Part shown: positions 1 through 12,279 of the stretch, in pieces | How positions within the stretch are numbered: position 1 is the first letter of the stretch | Layout of the letters: each line of letters opens with the position of its first letter | Assembly (NCBI RefSeq): GCF_014529535.1 | Contig: NC_050738.1 | Location: 5,994,140 to 6,058,139, forward strand | Direction of reading: 5' to 3' | DNA length: 64,000 bases | Origin: Bradysia coprophila | Lineage: Eukaryota > Arthropoda > Insecta > Diptera > Sciaridae | The notes under the pieces: generated by a model | What the model was told of the DNA's origin: nothing | What the model saw: only the letters and a program-made list of their open reading frames with translations | Database searches by the model: none | Program-made: the position numbers and the translations under genes

Positions 1-1842
1 ACTCAGTGAAAAGAGATAAAAAGGATTGAAAAATGGACCAGTCAATTTTCGTTTCCTAATTTTTTTTTTGTTTTAATTTTAATCTTTTGTTTTTTTGACT
101 TTAACTCTTTCATTTATTTCAATTTATTTTTACTTTTACATTGTAGTCAACATTGTTTTATCCGAATAAATTATTATCATCTGACAAATTTATTTGTTTT
201 ATTTCGTTTTTTGTTTCTGCCTTTCGGCGGCAGACTTTCGACCACTCGTTTCTTTCATATTTTTATTTTTTACTTTAATTTTCTCTATTTTAATCAGAAT
301 TGAATGTAATTTTGATTTTTTTTTATTCTCAAAATCTAGACGTAAAATTTAACTTATGGCATAGATTGTAGAGTATTTAAGGACAACAAAATGAATATTT
401 ATAATCAACAATAATTTTTATTTTTAAAAGTTTTTTAAAAAATAAATTAAAAATTTTATCTTGGTTTTAGCAACACGCTTTCAAACAAAAAAAAAATTAA
501 AAAATTTATATTAAAAAGCAGAGATAAATAATTGTTATATATATGTAAATGTGGCAAACAGAAAAATGAAAATCGTGAGAGCTATAAATATTCAGCATAT
601 TTTGTCGCCTTTATTGTATATTTTTCCAATATTTAAAAATTTTTAGAATAAATTTAATAAAAAATGAGAAATGGAACACAAAAAATTTTTATTTAAAAGA
701 AATAGAAAAATGAAAAATATAAATTTTCCTTATATTTACACCCCCTCTCCACTTCCCCTTTTATCAAAAACTCCTTTTTGCGTCAGACAAAAATTTGTTC
801 TTATTTGTGAAATGAATTTAAAAAGAAAAAGTTTGTTAAAAATCGTGAGATAAAATCAATAAAATCGGTCCATGTAAAGCTTAAAATGAATGAAAAAAAA
901 ATATTTTACGTTCACTATAATTATAATTGTTGCTTACTATAAATTTTGTGTAAAAAAATGAATTTATTATTTTCTTTGTCGTTGTAACAATATATATTTA
1001 CCGACTTGTCTTATATATAAATGGAATGAGTATGTCATTTTTTGTAAAAATTGAGAATTATAAAAAAAAACCTTCAGTTCGGGATCGTACTATTTGATAG
1101 TTTTTAGTGATTTGGAAACCGGTTTTAGCTGAGAGAAAAGTATATTATCGGCAAACAAAATTTTATAATTAAATAATTAAAATCGTCATTTATGAATTAT
1201 TATCATTTCTTTTCTGTCCTTTTAATCATTTCAATGTGTAAAATGTAATACATAAATGCATTAAAACACACACAATAAAAAAAGAACATTTTTAAGGAAG
1301 AAAGATTTAAATAAACTTATAAGATTACATTTATTAAAAGTAAAAAAGAAAACAATTTTGAGAAACCTAGAAAAATTAAGATTTAATATATGGAATAAAA
1401 ATATAAAGTTAAAGTAAAAATTAAATGAAAAAAAAGAAACTAAACAACAAAAAACGCATATTCACTACAATGATCTATATCAATCATAAAATATTTGACA
1501 AAAAAAAAGAATTTAGACAACAAAAAAATTCTCTATATATTCTACAACAACCAACCACTTTTTTTAGTGTTAAAAATTCTGCTACGAAGTTTGTAATTAA
1601 TAAAATCAAATATAAAAAACTACAAAACCCCATGCATTTCAATGATGTTCTATCACCATCGTCTTTGACACAATTGCACAAAAAAAGAGTCTCAACAAAA
1701 AGGACACAATTAAAATACCAAGGATCAGGACTTATCCATTTTCAAACATACACTCCAAGCAACGATTTTATCTATATTATTATCATCATCCGAATGGGTT
1801 CCAGCCACCAAACTGAATTCAAACTATGACAATTTGAACGGT
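1..1842. other. AT-rich intergenic DNA, no gene seen
   Basis: Very AT-rich sequence with many A and T homopolymer runs. Open frames here, including one of 134 codons ending at 1829, are rich in Lys, Asn, Phe and Ile, as expected from AT-rich noncoding DNA, and show no domain. Its right edge meets the LINE remnant. Confidence 0.6.
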
Positions 1843-2379
1843 ATGCGTGGTAATGTCTATTCTTCCGCCCTCTCTCGCAAATGTGGTAGAGATATTGAAA
1901 CTATTGGTCATGTAACCAGAAATTGCCAGTGGAATGCCCGGCATCACAAGGTGAAACGTCAGCTTAAGGGTCTTTTGGAAGAAAAAAAATTAAAATGTTT
2001 CGAAGATGTATAGGCAATCGATTCCGAAGGACGGCCAAGATTCAGCGACATTGTCGCCTTTGATACAGAACTGAAAAAAGCATATATCATCGACCCAACG
2101 GTCCGTTATGAAGTCAGCGATCTTGAACAAGTTATGAAAATTGTCAACGAAAAACGATCGATATATGAAGGATGCATCCCATTTTAGAAAGAAAAATACA
2201 AAGATACATACAACTTCAGTGACTGGACAGTAAAAGGGTTATGGTTAGGAAGTAGAGGAACATTTGGCGAGAGCGTTATAAATTTTTTCGACCACTTTAG
2301 GCTAAACAAATCTAAATTCAAGTCAATGACAGAAGAAATTTTAACAATTCACATCATACATAATCACATTTATAATTAA
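1843..2379 (+). pseudogene. Decayed LINE ORF 3' end (zinc finger + restriction-like endonuclease)
   Basis: One reading frame runs from 1843 to a TAA at 2377-2379, broken only by TAG stops at 2011-2013 and 2185-2187. It begins with a CCHC-like knuckle (Cys-Gly-Arg, later His and Cys, about residues 18-34), followed by a basic His-rich stretch. Then comes a segment with GRPRFSDIVAFD, AYIIDPTVRYE and IYEG, and a tail with GLWLGSRGTF and a final NHIYN. This order matches the C-terminal end of non-LTR retrotransposons with a restriction-like endonuclease (R2/R4-type), downstream of the reverse transcriptase, which is absent here. The frame is otherwise intact, so this is a truncated dead copy. Clade assignment is inference. 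Confidence 0.7.
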
Positions 2380-2859
2380 TTTCAAACTAAAATTCTAAAT
2401 TCAACATATTGTTAGCGATTATAATATCTTTTGATCGATCGATATGCAACCAAATTTTATTGGACAGCACATTTATTGTTAAAATAAATTATTCTTCTCA
2501 AGCAAGTTGCTTGAAGCAACGAAATTCAAAATATATGGAGCGCCGAGTGGAAATTGTTAAGAATTACGGCTTCCCAGGAATAGCTTGTTTGTTCATCAAT
2601 AATCAAGTTTTCTATTAAATTAACTCAACGATACTGATTGAATATAATCTTTAATAGTTATGGTTATGGTTAAATTACACAAAGAAACGCACGCCAAAGA
2701 ACCATGGCCAACATGGGCCGACGGCGGAGTAAAAACAAAGGCTCTGAATTTTTGAAATGGTTCCCGCCCGCATAAACTGAAAGGTATTTTGAGACTATTT
2801 AAATGATGGTAATGGAAAGATCGAGGGGAAACCACTGGTCAAAAGGGTGGCAAATCAAT

Positions 2860-3125
2860 TTCTAATTCCTTTCAATTCCTCCAATTACCGGATTAATTCC
2901 GTTTTGGGGGATTTGCACTTTAATTCCTATTAATTTCTAATAATTCCACGATATTCATTGTCTACTTTCTAGAAACAATTTTCTAAACATTTTCTTTACT
3001 TTTCTTTATTTTGATAATTTTCTAAGATTTCCTTCAAATTTAAAGAAAACGAACGAAAACCTTCGAAATTACGGCAGTTTCGTAGTTGTCGAAGTATCCG
3101 GTAATTGAAGGAATTGAAGATAATA
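2860..3125. repeat. Inverted repeat, AATTCC-rich
   Basis: Left arm with CAATTACCGGATTAATTCC (about 2880-2900) is matched in reverse complement by ATCCGGTAATTGAAGGAATT (about 3096-3115). The interior has many AATTCC and GGAATT words. No target duplication was identified. Confidence 0.45.
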
Positions 3126-3369
3126 CTAGGAATTGAAGGAGTTGATAGAATCATAGTTATCCGTATTTCTCATTTACGTTCAACTTCTCGTATTTCCAGT
3201 CAATTCCTTGTAATTGTGATGCTACGGAAATTCCTTCCAGGGTGTGTAGTGTAATCAATTACCCGAGTAGTTTCCCCCTCGGGAAAGATGTTCCTTGTTA
3301 AAGTCTCTTCCCGTTTATTTCATTTCATTAATCATAGCGCTGCTTCTAGCTAGCCTCCGAATGGTTGAT

Positions 3370-3465
3370 GCTATTTGCACAATGTGCAAATAGTCTCTTT
3401 ATAATAATTTGGCTATTTGCACAATGTGCAAATAGTCTCTTTATAATACTTTGGCTATTTGCACA
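3370..3465. repeat. 42-bp tandem repeat of a palindromic unit
   Basis: Two full 42-bp units start at 3370 and 3412, and a third partial unit starts at 3454. Each unit begins with a near-perfect palindrome, CTATTTGCACA followed by a mirrored TGTGCAAATAG. The full units differ at a single position near their end (AATTTG versus ACTTTG). Confidence 0.85.
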
Positions 3466-3550
3466 CGGTAAAAATATGATAGAAAGAGATGTAAATAGTC
3501 GTGAAGCGTGACATACTTTATGAGTGATCCCTATGCACGTACGAACAATT

Positions 3551-3686
3551 AGTAGGGATAAACCATTATGTAAAGTTCGTAAGTGTGGTAATTTTGTGAA
3601 CTTTTGACAATTCTCAATTACATTTTATGTCAAACGTCTACGAAATTGCCATACTCACGAACTTTACGATAATGGTTTACCCCAGC
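3551..3686. mobile_element. Small inverted-repeat element (MITE-like)
   Basis: Arms of about 40 bp (3555-3594 and 3641-3683) are reverse complements with a few mismatches; both contain AAACCATTAT and AAAGTTCGT. Loop is about 45 bp. No coding capacity. Target duplication not resolved. Confidence 0.6.
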
Positions 3687-4703
3687 AAGTCTCTAGCTCT
3701 AGCGGACGACTAGATACTTCGTCATCGACTATTTTCCCGGCAAAACGCTTAAACGCTTTTTGTAGAGCATCATCACCCATTCAACGCACTTCAAGCATGA
3801 GTGGTACTCTAAATAGGGTACTGAAACCTGACAGTGTCACAAAAATGTAAAACACTGTAAAAATATTTTCATGTAAAATAGAGTACTTTCTGCAGCTGAC
3901 CACTATGATCACTTTCAAAGTGCGTTGACACATTTCAACATGTATGAGAAGCCTAGCTGAAATTATGATGGCATAGTTGTGTTCCAAATGTGAAGGATTT
4001 CTATTACGCGCGCTCTCTCTAACGACCAATGACCAATGACAGCAGAGTCAGAATTTTTCAATATGTTATCAACGGACACGAGTCTTTTAATATTGCGGCA
4101 GTGAGCTAGGATACATGTAATTGAAATGAAAAATTAGTGAACAGATGAGACCCGAACCCAAAAATGAAACTATTATGTCATTGGTGACGACCCACAAATA
4201 TTTCCTAATAAACGTTTTCGTCATAGGAGATTCTGTGACCGACGCTACAACCCCAAAAAAGTCCATAAAAAACATCTCGCTGACCTCATCATTTTTATTA
4301 AAATTAGGATCTTAAGACACTACTGCATGAACTATTTCAAGGAATGACTGTTTGCTAAACTTTCTGTTGTCGTAGGCAAGTTTAATATGGAATTTCCACT
4401 TGCAAATTTAAATTGCTCCCGCTGAACCGTCTTGATCACAATATTAACCATAAAATACTGAAACACGAAAGTTCCACCGATTCCAACAGATGTTGCCCAC
4501 ATCGAATGAGTGAAATCGACAATAACACATAATACGCATGCTTGACCTTCTGACAAGGTGACCGATATTAGATAGAGACTAAATGAAAACCTATTACTCG
4601 CGGCTAGTATTTCGAGTTGAACACATCTCGTTCACAAATTTACTCCGCGTTCGATAATAAATTTCCATTCAAATTTTCCAATAAAAACCTTTCGTGTGAC
4701 ATT

Positions 4704-7700
4704 ATGGCTACACCGAAAACGGATCACGAAAAACGCAAACAAATCAGTGTTCGCGGTATCGCTCAGGTGGAGAATGTTGGCGAAGTGAAAAATAGTTTCA
4801 ATCGGCATCTTCATTATACGCTGGTAAAAGATCGGAATGTATCAACACCCCGGGACTACTATTTCGCTATTGCCCATACAGTTCGAGATCATATGGTATC
4901 AAGGTGGATACGTACACAGCAGTACTACTATGAAAAGGACCCCAAGGTAAAGTCAACATTCTATAGCATTAAGCTCGTCTCATAATCCGACTTTAATTAA
5001 AAGAAACGGACAATGAACTTGATCGCATTACGTGAACAAGAAGTGAGCTGACAAATTAATTTACTTTGCGAATTTCAATCAATTGAATGCAACATCAACG
5101 GTGTGCATTTTAATGTTCGGTGTAGTTGTTCTCTCGCTGGATATAAATAGCTCGTTGTAAACAGAGTTTGTTTTTCTTGTGTCTCGCAATATTACATCAA
5201 ATGTCGTGTCGACCATGCATTGGTCGTGTATGTTTTTAGTGCACTCAGTAATTTTCTTAATTTTACTGAAAAATACACTTTTCTAATTGGTTCGACCACC
5301 ATTGCATACATCCAATGCAAACAGTCGATTTACATAATGTTGAATGCTTGTGATATATATCTGACTAGAGAATTGAATTTATCGGAGAAAGACAGCTGAT
5401 CGTATAGCGGCTCCATGAAGTCATCCTATTCAGTAATACATTTTTGTTGTCTGCCGTTTATTTTTATCTGTGAGAGAAAATTTTGGCAACCGATAAGAAT
5501 TGCCGGTTAGGTATGTTGAAAGTTGTTGGAATAGGTTATCGAAGGGTATATAATTCGTATACATTTTAGTACAGTGAAAACGGTTGGTTGGATATTCATT
5601 TTACTGTTCTCTCGTACGATTGATAAATGACGAAACAATTTTAAATCAAAATTTGGATTGCTGTTAAATGGACTACATTCCAACCAAAGGTATAAAGCCT
5701 TTGTTCCAACACAATTCATAGGTGAATGACTGGCGACATTTTTATCTTTTAACATAAAAACGGTGCACCTAAAATAAGCGTATCTTTAGAAGACTGAATC
5801 GATAATTTTTCGTTACTGAATTACCACTGTTTACCCTCTCGTTGTATGAAGGTCATTCAAATGTACTTTGCCCCCTGTCCGGAAAAACAATCTCGCGCCC
5901 AAAATTCAATTAAAAAAAAAAAAAATCAACGGAATGCAAAACATATTTTCGCCACAAGAAAGTCAATAACTCCAAAATGAATCAAAATATCGAAATTGAA
6001 TTCTTCGGCTATGACCATCAAAACAAACAAAAATTTCTGCATAGTGATATTAAGCCCCGAGTTTAAACCGCATATCGATATCAGTCTGAGTTGGAGCACG
6101 AGTTTAGCAAATGATCTAGAAAATGAAAGCATTTTCAGTAAAGACAATTTAATAAAAGACATCAGTCATTTAGAATGTGTATATTTTGATAGAATTAACT
6201 GGCACAACCTTGTGCTACATCAACATCTACGAGTAGACTGGTTTCATATGAATACATTTATTTATTGGAAATTATTTTCAAATGATTTCGAGTCCTTCTC
6301 TGAACTCTTATGTTGTCATAATGAATTGCTAGTGCCTCTGAGGCATAGTTGTGTTTAACCGTTTAAAAACACGAAACGCATATCACGAACAATTGAATGT
6401 TTCACTTCATTTAGTCTAAGTAACAGATTGATAATAGCTTTAACCTGCAACAAACGGCAAGCATATGACCAGTATTATTTTCGGGTCTCTCACTTACATC
6501 GATGAAAGTATTTTTAATCGATTGATTTCAAATCTTGTACTTCAAGTTTTTTAACATCCATTTTACTATATAAACGACCTCTGGGTAAGATGTCATTATT
6601 TTAGTCGTCGTTATCGATAACAGATGTATGTGACAGGTTAACATGTCGTTGGTTTTTGCTATGTAAGACACATTACCCAGCTGGCATCGCTCGTTTTTGT
6701 TGTCGTTAACAGATAAAATATCAAGATTCAAAATTACTTACTGCAGTCATAATGGAACTAAACTCTATTCCTTGGACCAATTTACCACAGTGCACTTGCT
6801 CAGAATTTCTTTTAAAAATCTCTTATAGGAAAGGGCAATCAAATTTTAGATGACATTTTTTTCAGCTGATTAACTCATACAAACAAAAGTGGCTATGCGT
6901 GTTTATACGATTCTATCTGTATCACTACTGTAAAATCCGTATGCACACTCATAAGCAGTTTCAAACTTCGGCTGAAATATGATTATCCTTCCTTGTACAA
7001 TGAACAAATGTTGAAAGAAGCTCCCCTTTGTTTACCTGAAATGATTTAAAAGATTTAAACGATCTAGGAAATACAGTCATTCATTCGAAGATCAGAGGCG
7101 AATTGTGTACTGCTACTTCAACCATTCGTCAATCGTCAATGTAAGCAAAATTTCGTTCCACAGTATACTCTTTCTACTGTACTGTACACGTAAATATTGC
7201 CACTTTCGCATCGAAACGGTTCTTGCTGTTATTCTCTGTTTCACTGGTATCTCTCAATTCGTATGTGATTCCAAATGGAAAATGAGAGAAATGGAGAATA
7301 TCAACCGGAACAGCTGAGATACAAAAGTGACCCTATTTACGTGTGCAAAACTGTGCGCCGATTCTTTTTTTTATAGAATTCATCAACGTACCTAAAACTT
7401 GAGCGAGACCGTTCTTAGCCGCAATAAATAAATTTGAGCTGCCTGGCAGCAAGAACTACATGAACAATTTTGCGTTGATGGGATCTAGAATTATGCCGTG
7501 TTTTCCATTGTAATCCGATATTCACCACAGGCCAAACAATGGAAAACGGAGTACAATTTTCGATCCCATCAACGCAAAATTACTCGTCTGTTTTCGGCCT
7601 AAGAAGAATCAAGATTCTGAACACCGTTCTCATACGCATGCATAAGTCACAATTGTGATTCTCACCTACTAGCGACACCTATGTTTCCGTTACTTTTAAC

Positions 7701-10700
7701 CCGTTTTCTATTTTTCCCCCCGATTACGACCCTCATCATTACCATAAGAAAAATTGTTGCATTTACGATCTCATGAACAGATACTGGGTGCTCTTAAAAA
7801 AAATATTAAGCACTGCCCGTACTTAGATGTTTTATCCTAATTCGTTGGAACAAAGTGTTAGACTGTGTATGATTGAAGATGTTTCAAGGACGGTAACCTT
7901 CCTAAGAGTCAAAATTTTAGTCTCAGTTCTTTTCACTTACCACTCAATCGACATCACTTTATTCAGCTACACTACTTCCAGCAGTGTAGTGTACACGAAA
8001 CTAGTTACTCTTCATCTTCAAGTATAATTGTGAGAAAAAAGGTATTTAAAGGTTTACTAGTGTTGAAATATCGCGATTTCGTCGCTTATTTCCCACGTCG
8101 TTTAGGAAAAACGTTGTTGCTAACTTATTGTTAAAATGCTTTTTTAGCGAGTTCGATTCCAGCACTCTCCTCCGGCTCGAGCTGGAAACCTCTCATTCGC
8201 AAAAAAAGCGTTTTATCATGCGTTAGGAAAATAACTATTCCACTCAAATTATGATCAAATAATTCGTTACAAATTTGCTGAGGTAGCAAGAAAATGTTGA
8301 GAGAATTAAAAATAAATTTTCCGTTGTGCCATCTCCGTAATTTTTTTGTTAGAAAGAAAGTTGTGCATATCTCACAGATTTTCACATTATTTAATAATAC
8401 TCAATGACACAGTAAGGTCACTGTATCAAAGTATTGAGTCGAATCACAAATGGAAAGATTTTTTCTTATATAAAAATGGAAAATCGAAATTATCTTTTTT
8501 GACCTTTTCGCCTTCGCGACAATGTTGTCGCCATCAGTAGACACTATAGTCTATTTTAATGGAATTTTCTAATTAGTCTCCAGACCTCGTAGATCAATTA
8601 ATCATATCAATAATAAACAATTCGTATTTATAATTAGACTCGGGCATGGATGTTTATAAAGTTCGAAAATATGTCGACTGTGTCATTGAATTGATAACAC
8701 GATAATTGTGTGAAATTTCTGTTTACAAACTTAATGATACTAATGGGTGAGAAGTCTTCTTTAACTCTACACTATGTTTTCTGTTGCCGATCTTTTTTTT
8801 TGTTTTGGTTAATAAATACGGGTTAGTAGGACACTTCCGTCAGAAGGTCATGGAACATAATCTTAATTCACAAAGATTTCACTTGTTCATTTGAAGAAAG
8901 AAAACCTCAATTCAGCATTAATGATACGGTCACACATGACATACCATCCTGATTCAGGATTCCTGAAAGACAGTTTAAATGATGACATTTTTTACCTTTG
9001 TCCCTTTGCCTAGTGCTGCCCTCAACACAATGACTGATTTCTCAAAATCTGAATATTTTCAGCGTGTCTACTACCTATCACTGGAATACTACATGGGTCG
9101 ATCACTGCAAAACACCATGATCAATCTTGGTATTCAGGGTGCATGTGACGAAGCTCTCTATCAACTCGGCCTGGACATCGAAGAATTGGAAGATTTAGAA
9201 GAGGACGCCGGTCTCGGTAATGGCGGTTTGGGTCGTTTGGCTGCATGCTTCTTGGATTCGATGGCCACCTTGGGCTTGGCCGCATATGGTTACGGTATCC
9301 GTTATGAATATGGCATTTTCGCTCAAAAGATTACGAACGGTGAACAGAAAGAAGAGCCTGATGATTGGTTGCGATATGGTAATCCATGGGAAAAAGCTCG
9401 CCCTGAATTCATGTTGCCGGTCAACTTTTTCGGACGAGTCATTGATACGGATGAAGGAAAGAAATGGGTCGATACGCAGGTGGTGTTTGCTATGCCGTAC
9501 GATAATCCAATTCCTGGTTACGGAAACAATGTTGTCAATACGCTGAGGTTGTGGTCAGCCAAGAGTCCAATCGATTTCAATTTGAAATTTTGTAAGTGAT
9601 TCGCCATTGCATTGTCATTCGTACCGGAAACTAAGATTTATTTTCATTCCAGTCAACGATGGTGACTACATTCAAGCCGTCTTAGATCGTAATCTGGCCG
9701 AGAACATCTCCCGGGTACTGTATCCCAACGATAACTTCTTTGAAGGCAAAGAGTTGCGTTTGAAACAGGAATACTTCATGTGTGCCGCCACACTTCAAGA
9801 CATTATTCGTCGCTACAAGGCATCGAAATTCGGTTCACGCGAAGCCGTTCGAACTGATTTCAAACACTTCCCAGATAAAGTGGCCATTCAACTCAATGAT
9901 ACACATCCATCGTTGGCCATACCGGAATTGATGCGTATCCTAATTGACGTTGAGAAGTTATCGTGGGACGACGCCTTCGATATAACGACACGTGCCTGTG
10001 CGTACACCAACCACACCGTACTTCCAGAAGCGTTAGAACGTTGGCCAGTTTCTTTGCTTCAATCGATCCTGCCACGCCATTTAGAAATCATTTACCACAT
10101 CAATTTCCTGTTCTTGGAGAAAGTTAAAGCCAAATATCCAGGTGACATGGATCGCTTGCGACGAATGTCCTGCGTGGAAGAGGAAGGCGATAAACGTATC
10201 AATATGGCTCATTTGTCGATTATCGGTTCACACGCAGTGAATGGCGTAGCTGCTCTTCATTCGGAAATTTTGAAGAAGGATCTATTCAAACCCTTCTACG
10301 AAATGAACCCGGAGAAATTCCAGAACAAAACCAACGGCATCACACCACGTCGTTGGCTGTTGTTGTGCAATCCAGGCTTGTCAGATGTGATCTGTGAGAA
10401 AATCGGAGACGAGTGGCCAGTGCATCTCGATCAATTGCTTGCATTGAAGAAATGGGCCAAGGACGCCAATTTCCAACGCTTGTTCGGCAAGGTCAAGCAG
10501 GAGAATAAATTGCGATTCGCCCAATTGTTGGAGAAAGATTATGGAGTCAAGGTGAATCCGTCATCGTTGTTCGATATTCACGTGAAACGAATCCATGAGT
10601 ACAAGCGTCAGTTGTTGAACTGCTTGCACATCATCACATTGTACAATCGCATCAAGAAGGATCCAACCGCTAAGTTCACTCCTCGAACGATCATGATTGG

Positions 10701-11470
10701 TGGCAAGGCAGCTCCAGGCTACCATACCGCCAAACAGATCATTAAACTCGTTTGCGCTGTTGCCAATGTGGTTAACAACGATCCGATTGTTGGTGACAAA
10801 TTGAAAGTAATTTTCTTGGAGAACTATCGAGTTACATTGGCCGAGAAAATCATGCCCGCCGCTGATTTGTCGGAACAAATTTCAACTGCCGGTACAGAGG
10901 CGTCTGGAACCGGTAACATGAAATTCATGTTGAACGGCGCCTTGACCATCGGTACGATGGACGGTGCCAATGTCGAGATGGCCGAAGAAATGGGTCTGGA
11001 TAATATCTTCATTTTCGGTATGACCTGCGAACAGGTGGACGAACTGAAGAAGAAAGGCTACAATGCCTACGATTACTACAATGGTAATCCGGATATTAAG
11101 CAATGTGTCGACCAGATCCAAGGCGGTTTCTTCAGTCCATCCAATCCGAACGAATTTAAGCAAATTGCTGATATTTTGTTGAAATATGACGGCTACTATA
11201 CGTTGGCTGATTATGCCGACTACATCAAGGCACAGGACAGAGTCTCTGCTACTTATCAGGTAATTTTAGTTTGTTGTTTGATTGGGGAAAGTGTTTGACG
11301 GTCTCTTATGAATTTTTTCGCAGAATCAATCGAAGTGGCTCGAAATGGCTATCAATAATGTGGCATCTAGTGGAAAATTCTCCAGTGATCGTACGATTGC
11401 TGAATATGCTAGGGAAATTTGGGGCGTTGAACCATCGTGGGAAAAACTACCCAATCCAGCTGGAAATTAA
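4704..11470 (+). CDS. GlyP: Glycogen phosphorylase
   Basis: Releases glucose-1-phosphate from glycogen by phosphorolysis in the cytosol. Exons: 4704-4946, 9063-9591, 9653-11259, 11324-11470 (TAA at 11468-11470); all junctions are GT..AG and keep frame, giving 841 residues, the usual length for the animal family. The N-terminal KRKQISVRG carries the phosphorylase-kinase serine (Ser15 counting Met, equal to Ser14 of the muscle enzyme). [20 protein letters not shown] is the conserved N-terminal-domain block. The family signature [10 protein letters not shown] near the end of exon 3 holds the pyridoxal-phosphate lysine, Lys681 by this model, exactly matching Lys680 in mature numbering. The start at 4704 is chosen because it gives the canonical [13 protein letters not shown]-like N terminus; an in-frame ATG at 4617 is probably 5' UTR. 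Poly(A) signal AATAAA at about 11779. Intron 1 is 4116 bp and repeat-laden; introns 2 and 3 are about 61-64 bp. Confidence 0.97.
6415..6625 (-). repeat. Dispersed ~215-bp repeat family, copy 1
   Basis: Read on the minus strand it begins CATCTGTTATCGATAACGAC, continues with a GAAGTACAAGATTTGAAATC block, and ends with ATATGCTTGCC, CAGGTTAAA and TCTGTTACTTA. The same order is found at 16796-17010 and, for the left part, at 26937-27098. Fragments of the left end recur near 6690-6725, 19605-19650 and 29085-29130. Confidence 0.65.
7466..7582. mobile_element. MITE-like inverted repeat
   Basis: About 45-bp arms: AATTTTGCGTTGATGGGATC on the left and its reverse complement on the right, continuing into TTTTCCATTG and CAATGGAAAA. 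The loop is about 25 bp. No ORF and no clear target duplication. Lies within GlyP intron 1. Confidence 0.65.
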
Positions 11471-12279
11471 ATTAGGTCATCCGTGTCAGTTAATCATATG
11501 CAATATGCGCAGAAGAAAGTTTTTTTTCTGAAATTACAAAAGTTGGAGTTGAGAAGTTTAGTAATGTCATTACAAGTATCCACTATAAACGGGCAACAAA
11601 GTCGCTTCCTTTTTTTTATTGATTTGTCATTCTCTCTTTTTTTGTTAATCTCAACGTCCGGCTGTAGAAGAGTTTAACTTGAACGTGCCATTTAAATCTA
11701 AAAGATTTTTTTAATTATTTGTATTTGTTATATGTAAAGAAATTGTTTTTTGATCAAGTTTTTTTCGAAAGATTTCTAAATAAAAAGTCATCTTCTTGTT
11801 GAATATAAATATCGAAGATTTTTTGTACATAAGAAAAGCTGTCCAAAGGACCATCTGCATTTTTATAGATTTTTTTACATTTCGTTTTTGTTTGACATAG
11901 CTTTCATACCAGAAGAGCTAATTCTTTACAGTAAAACTCTTTTGGCCTGTGGAGAGCCACAATTGTTTTCAGTACCAAACAAAAATAGAGCGCCGACACT
12001 AGTACACAATTTTCTGATGAATTGTATTAGAATGATACAAAGATCGATTACATTTGAGCCTTAGTTTCTTTTTCGGAAAATTCTGAAAGTTCAAATTAAT
12101 TAGATTTTGGTATTATTCTATTACATTTCTAGTACATTTTGCCATAAAGCTGCTGATTTCAACGCTCTATTTTTTTTGGGAACCAACTTCACTGCTATCA
12201 CTATTCAAAAATAAAGTACTGAAAGAAATTGTAGTGCCTCTACAGACCAACGGAGGTGGACTGAACCTAGACTGAAATA

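Larger units (their letters stand above)
2380..4703. other. Intergenic stretch upstream of GlyP
   Basis: No gene seen. It holds an inverted repeat of AATTCC-rich sequence (arms about 2869-2900 and 3090-3118), a 42-bp tandem repeat (3370-3465) and an inverted-repeat element (3551-3686). The last few hundred bases should contain the GlyP promoter and 5' UTR, but no clear TATA box was recognised. Confidence 0.5.
4947..9062 (+). other. GlyP intron 1, repeat-bearing
   Basis: Starts GTAAAG and ends TTTTCAG. Contains a reverse-strand copy of a ~215-bp dispersed repeat (6415-6625), a MITE (7466-7582), a fragment related to the 21.6-22.7 kb fold-back (around 6865-6915) and a piece with CTCCGGCTCGAGCTGGAAAC (near 8170) also seen near 27.1 kb. 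A 120-codon frame at 5996-6358 has no recognised domain. Confidence 0.8.

Noticed and set aside
3360-3470. Tandem palindromes as a CRISPR array
   Set aside because: Units abut with no variable spacers and the genome is eukaryotic.
5142-5165. TATAAATAG followed by an initiator-like word as an alternative GlyP promoter in intron 1
   Set aside because: Spacing to the initiator is short, and no downstream exon with a donor was found; TATA-like words are common in such AT-rich DNA.
5996-6358. 120-codon frame in GlyP intron 1
   Set aside because: No recognised domain, no promoter or poly(A) signal nearby, and no clear codon bias.
8979-9062. Extending GlyP exon 2 upstream to the ATG at 8979
   Set aside because: The family sequence continues directly from exon 1 (EKDPK) to [10 protein letters not shown] at the acceptor before 9063; the upstream residues are intronic.
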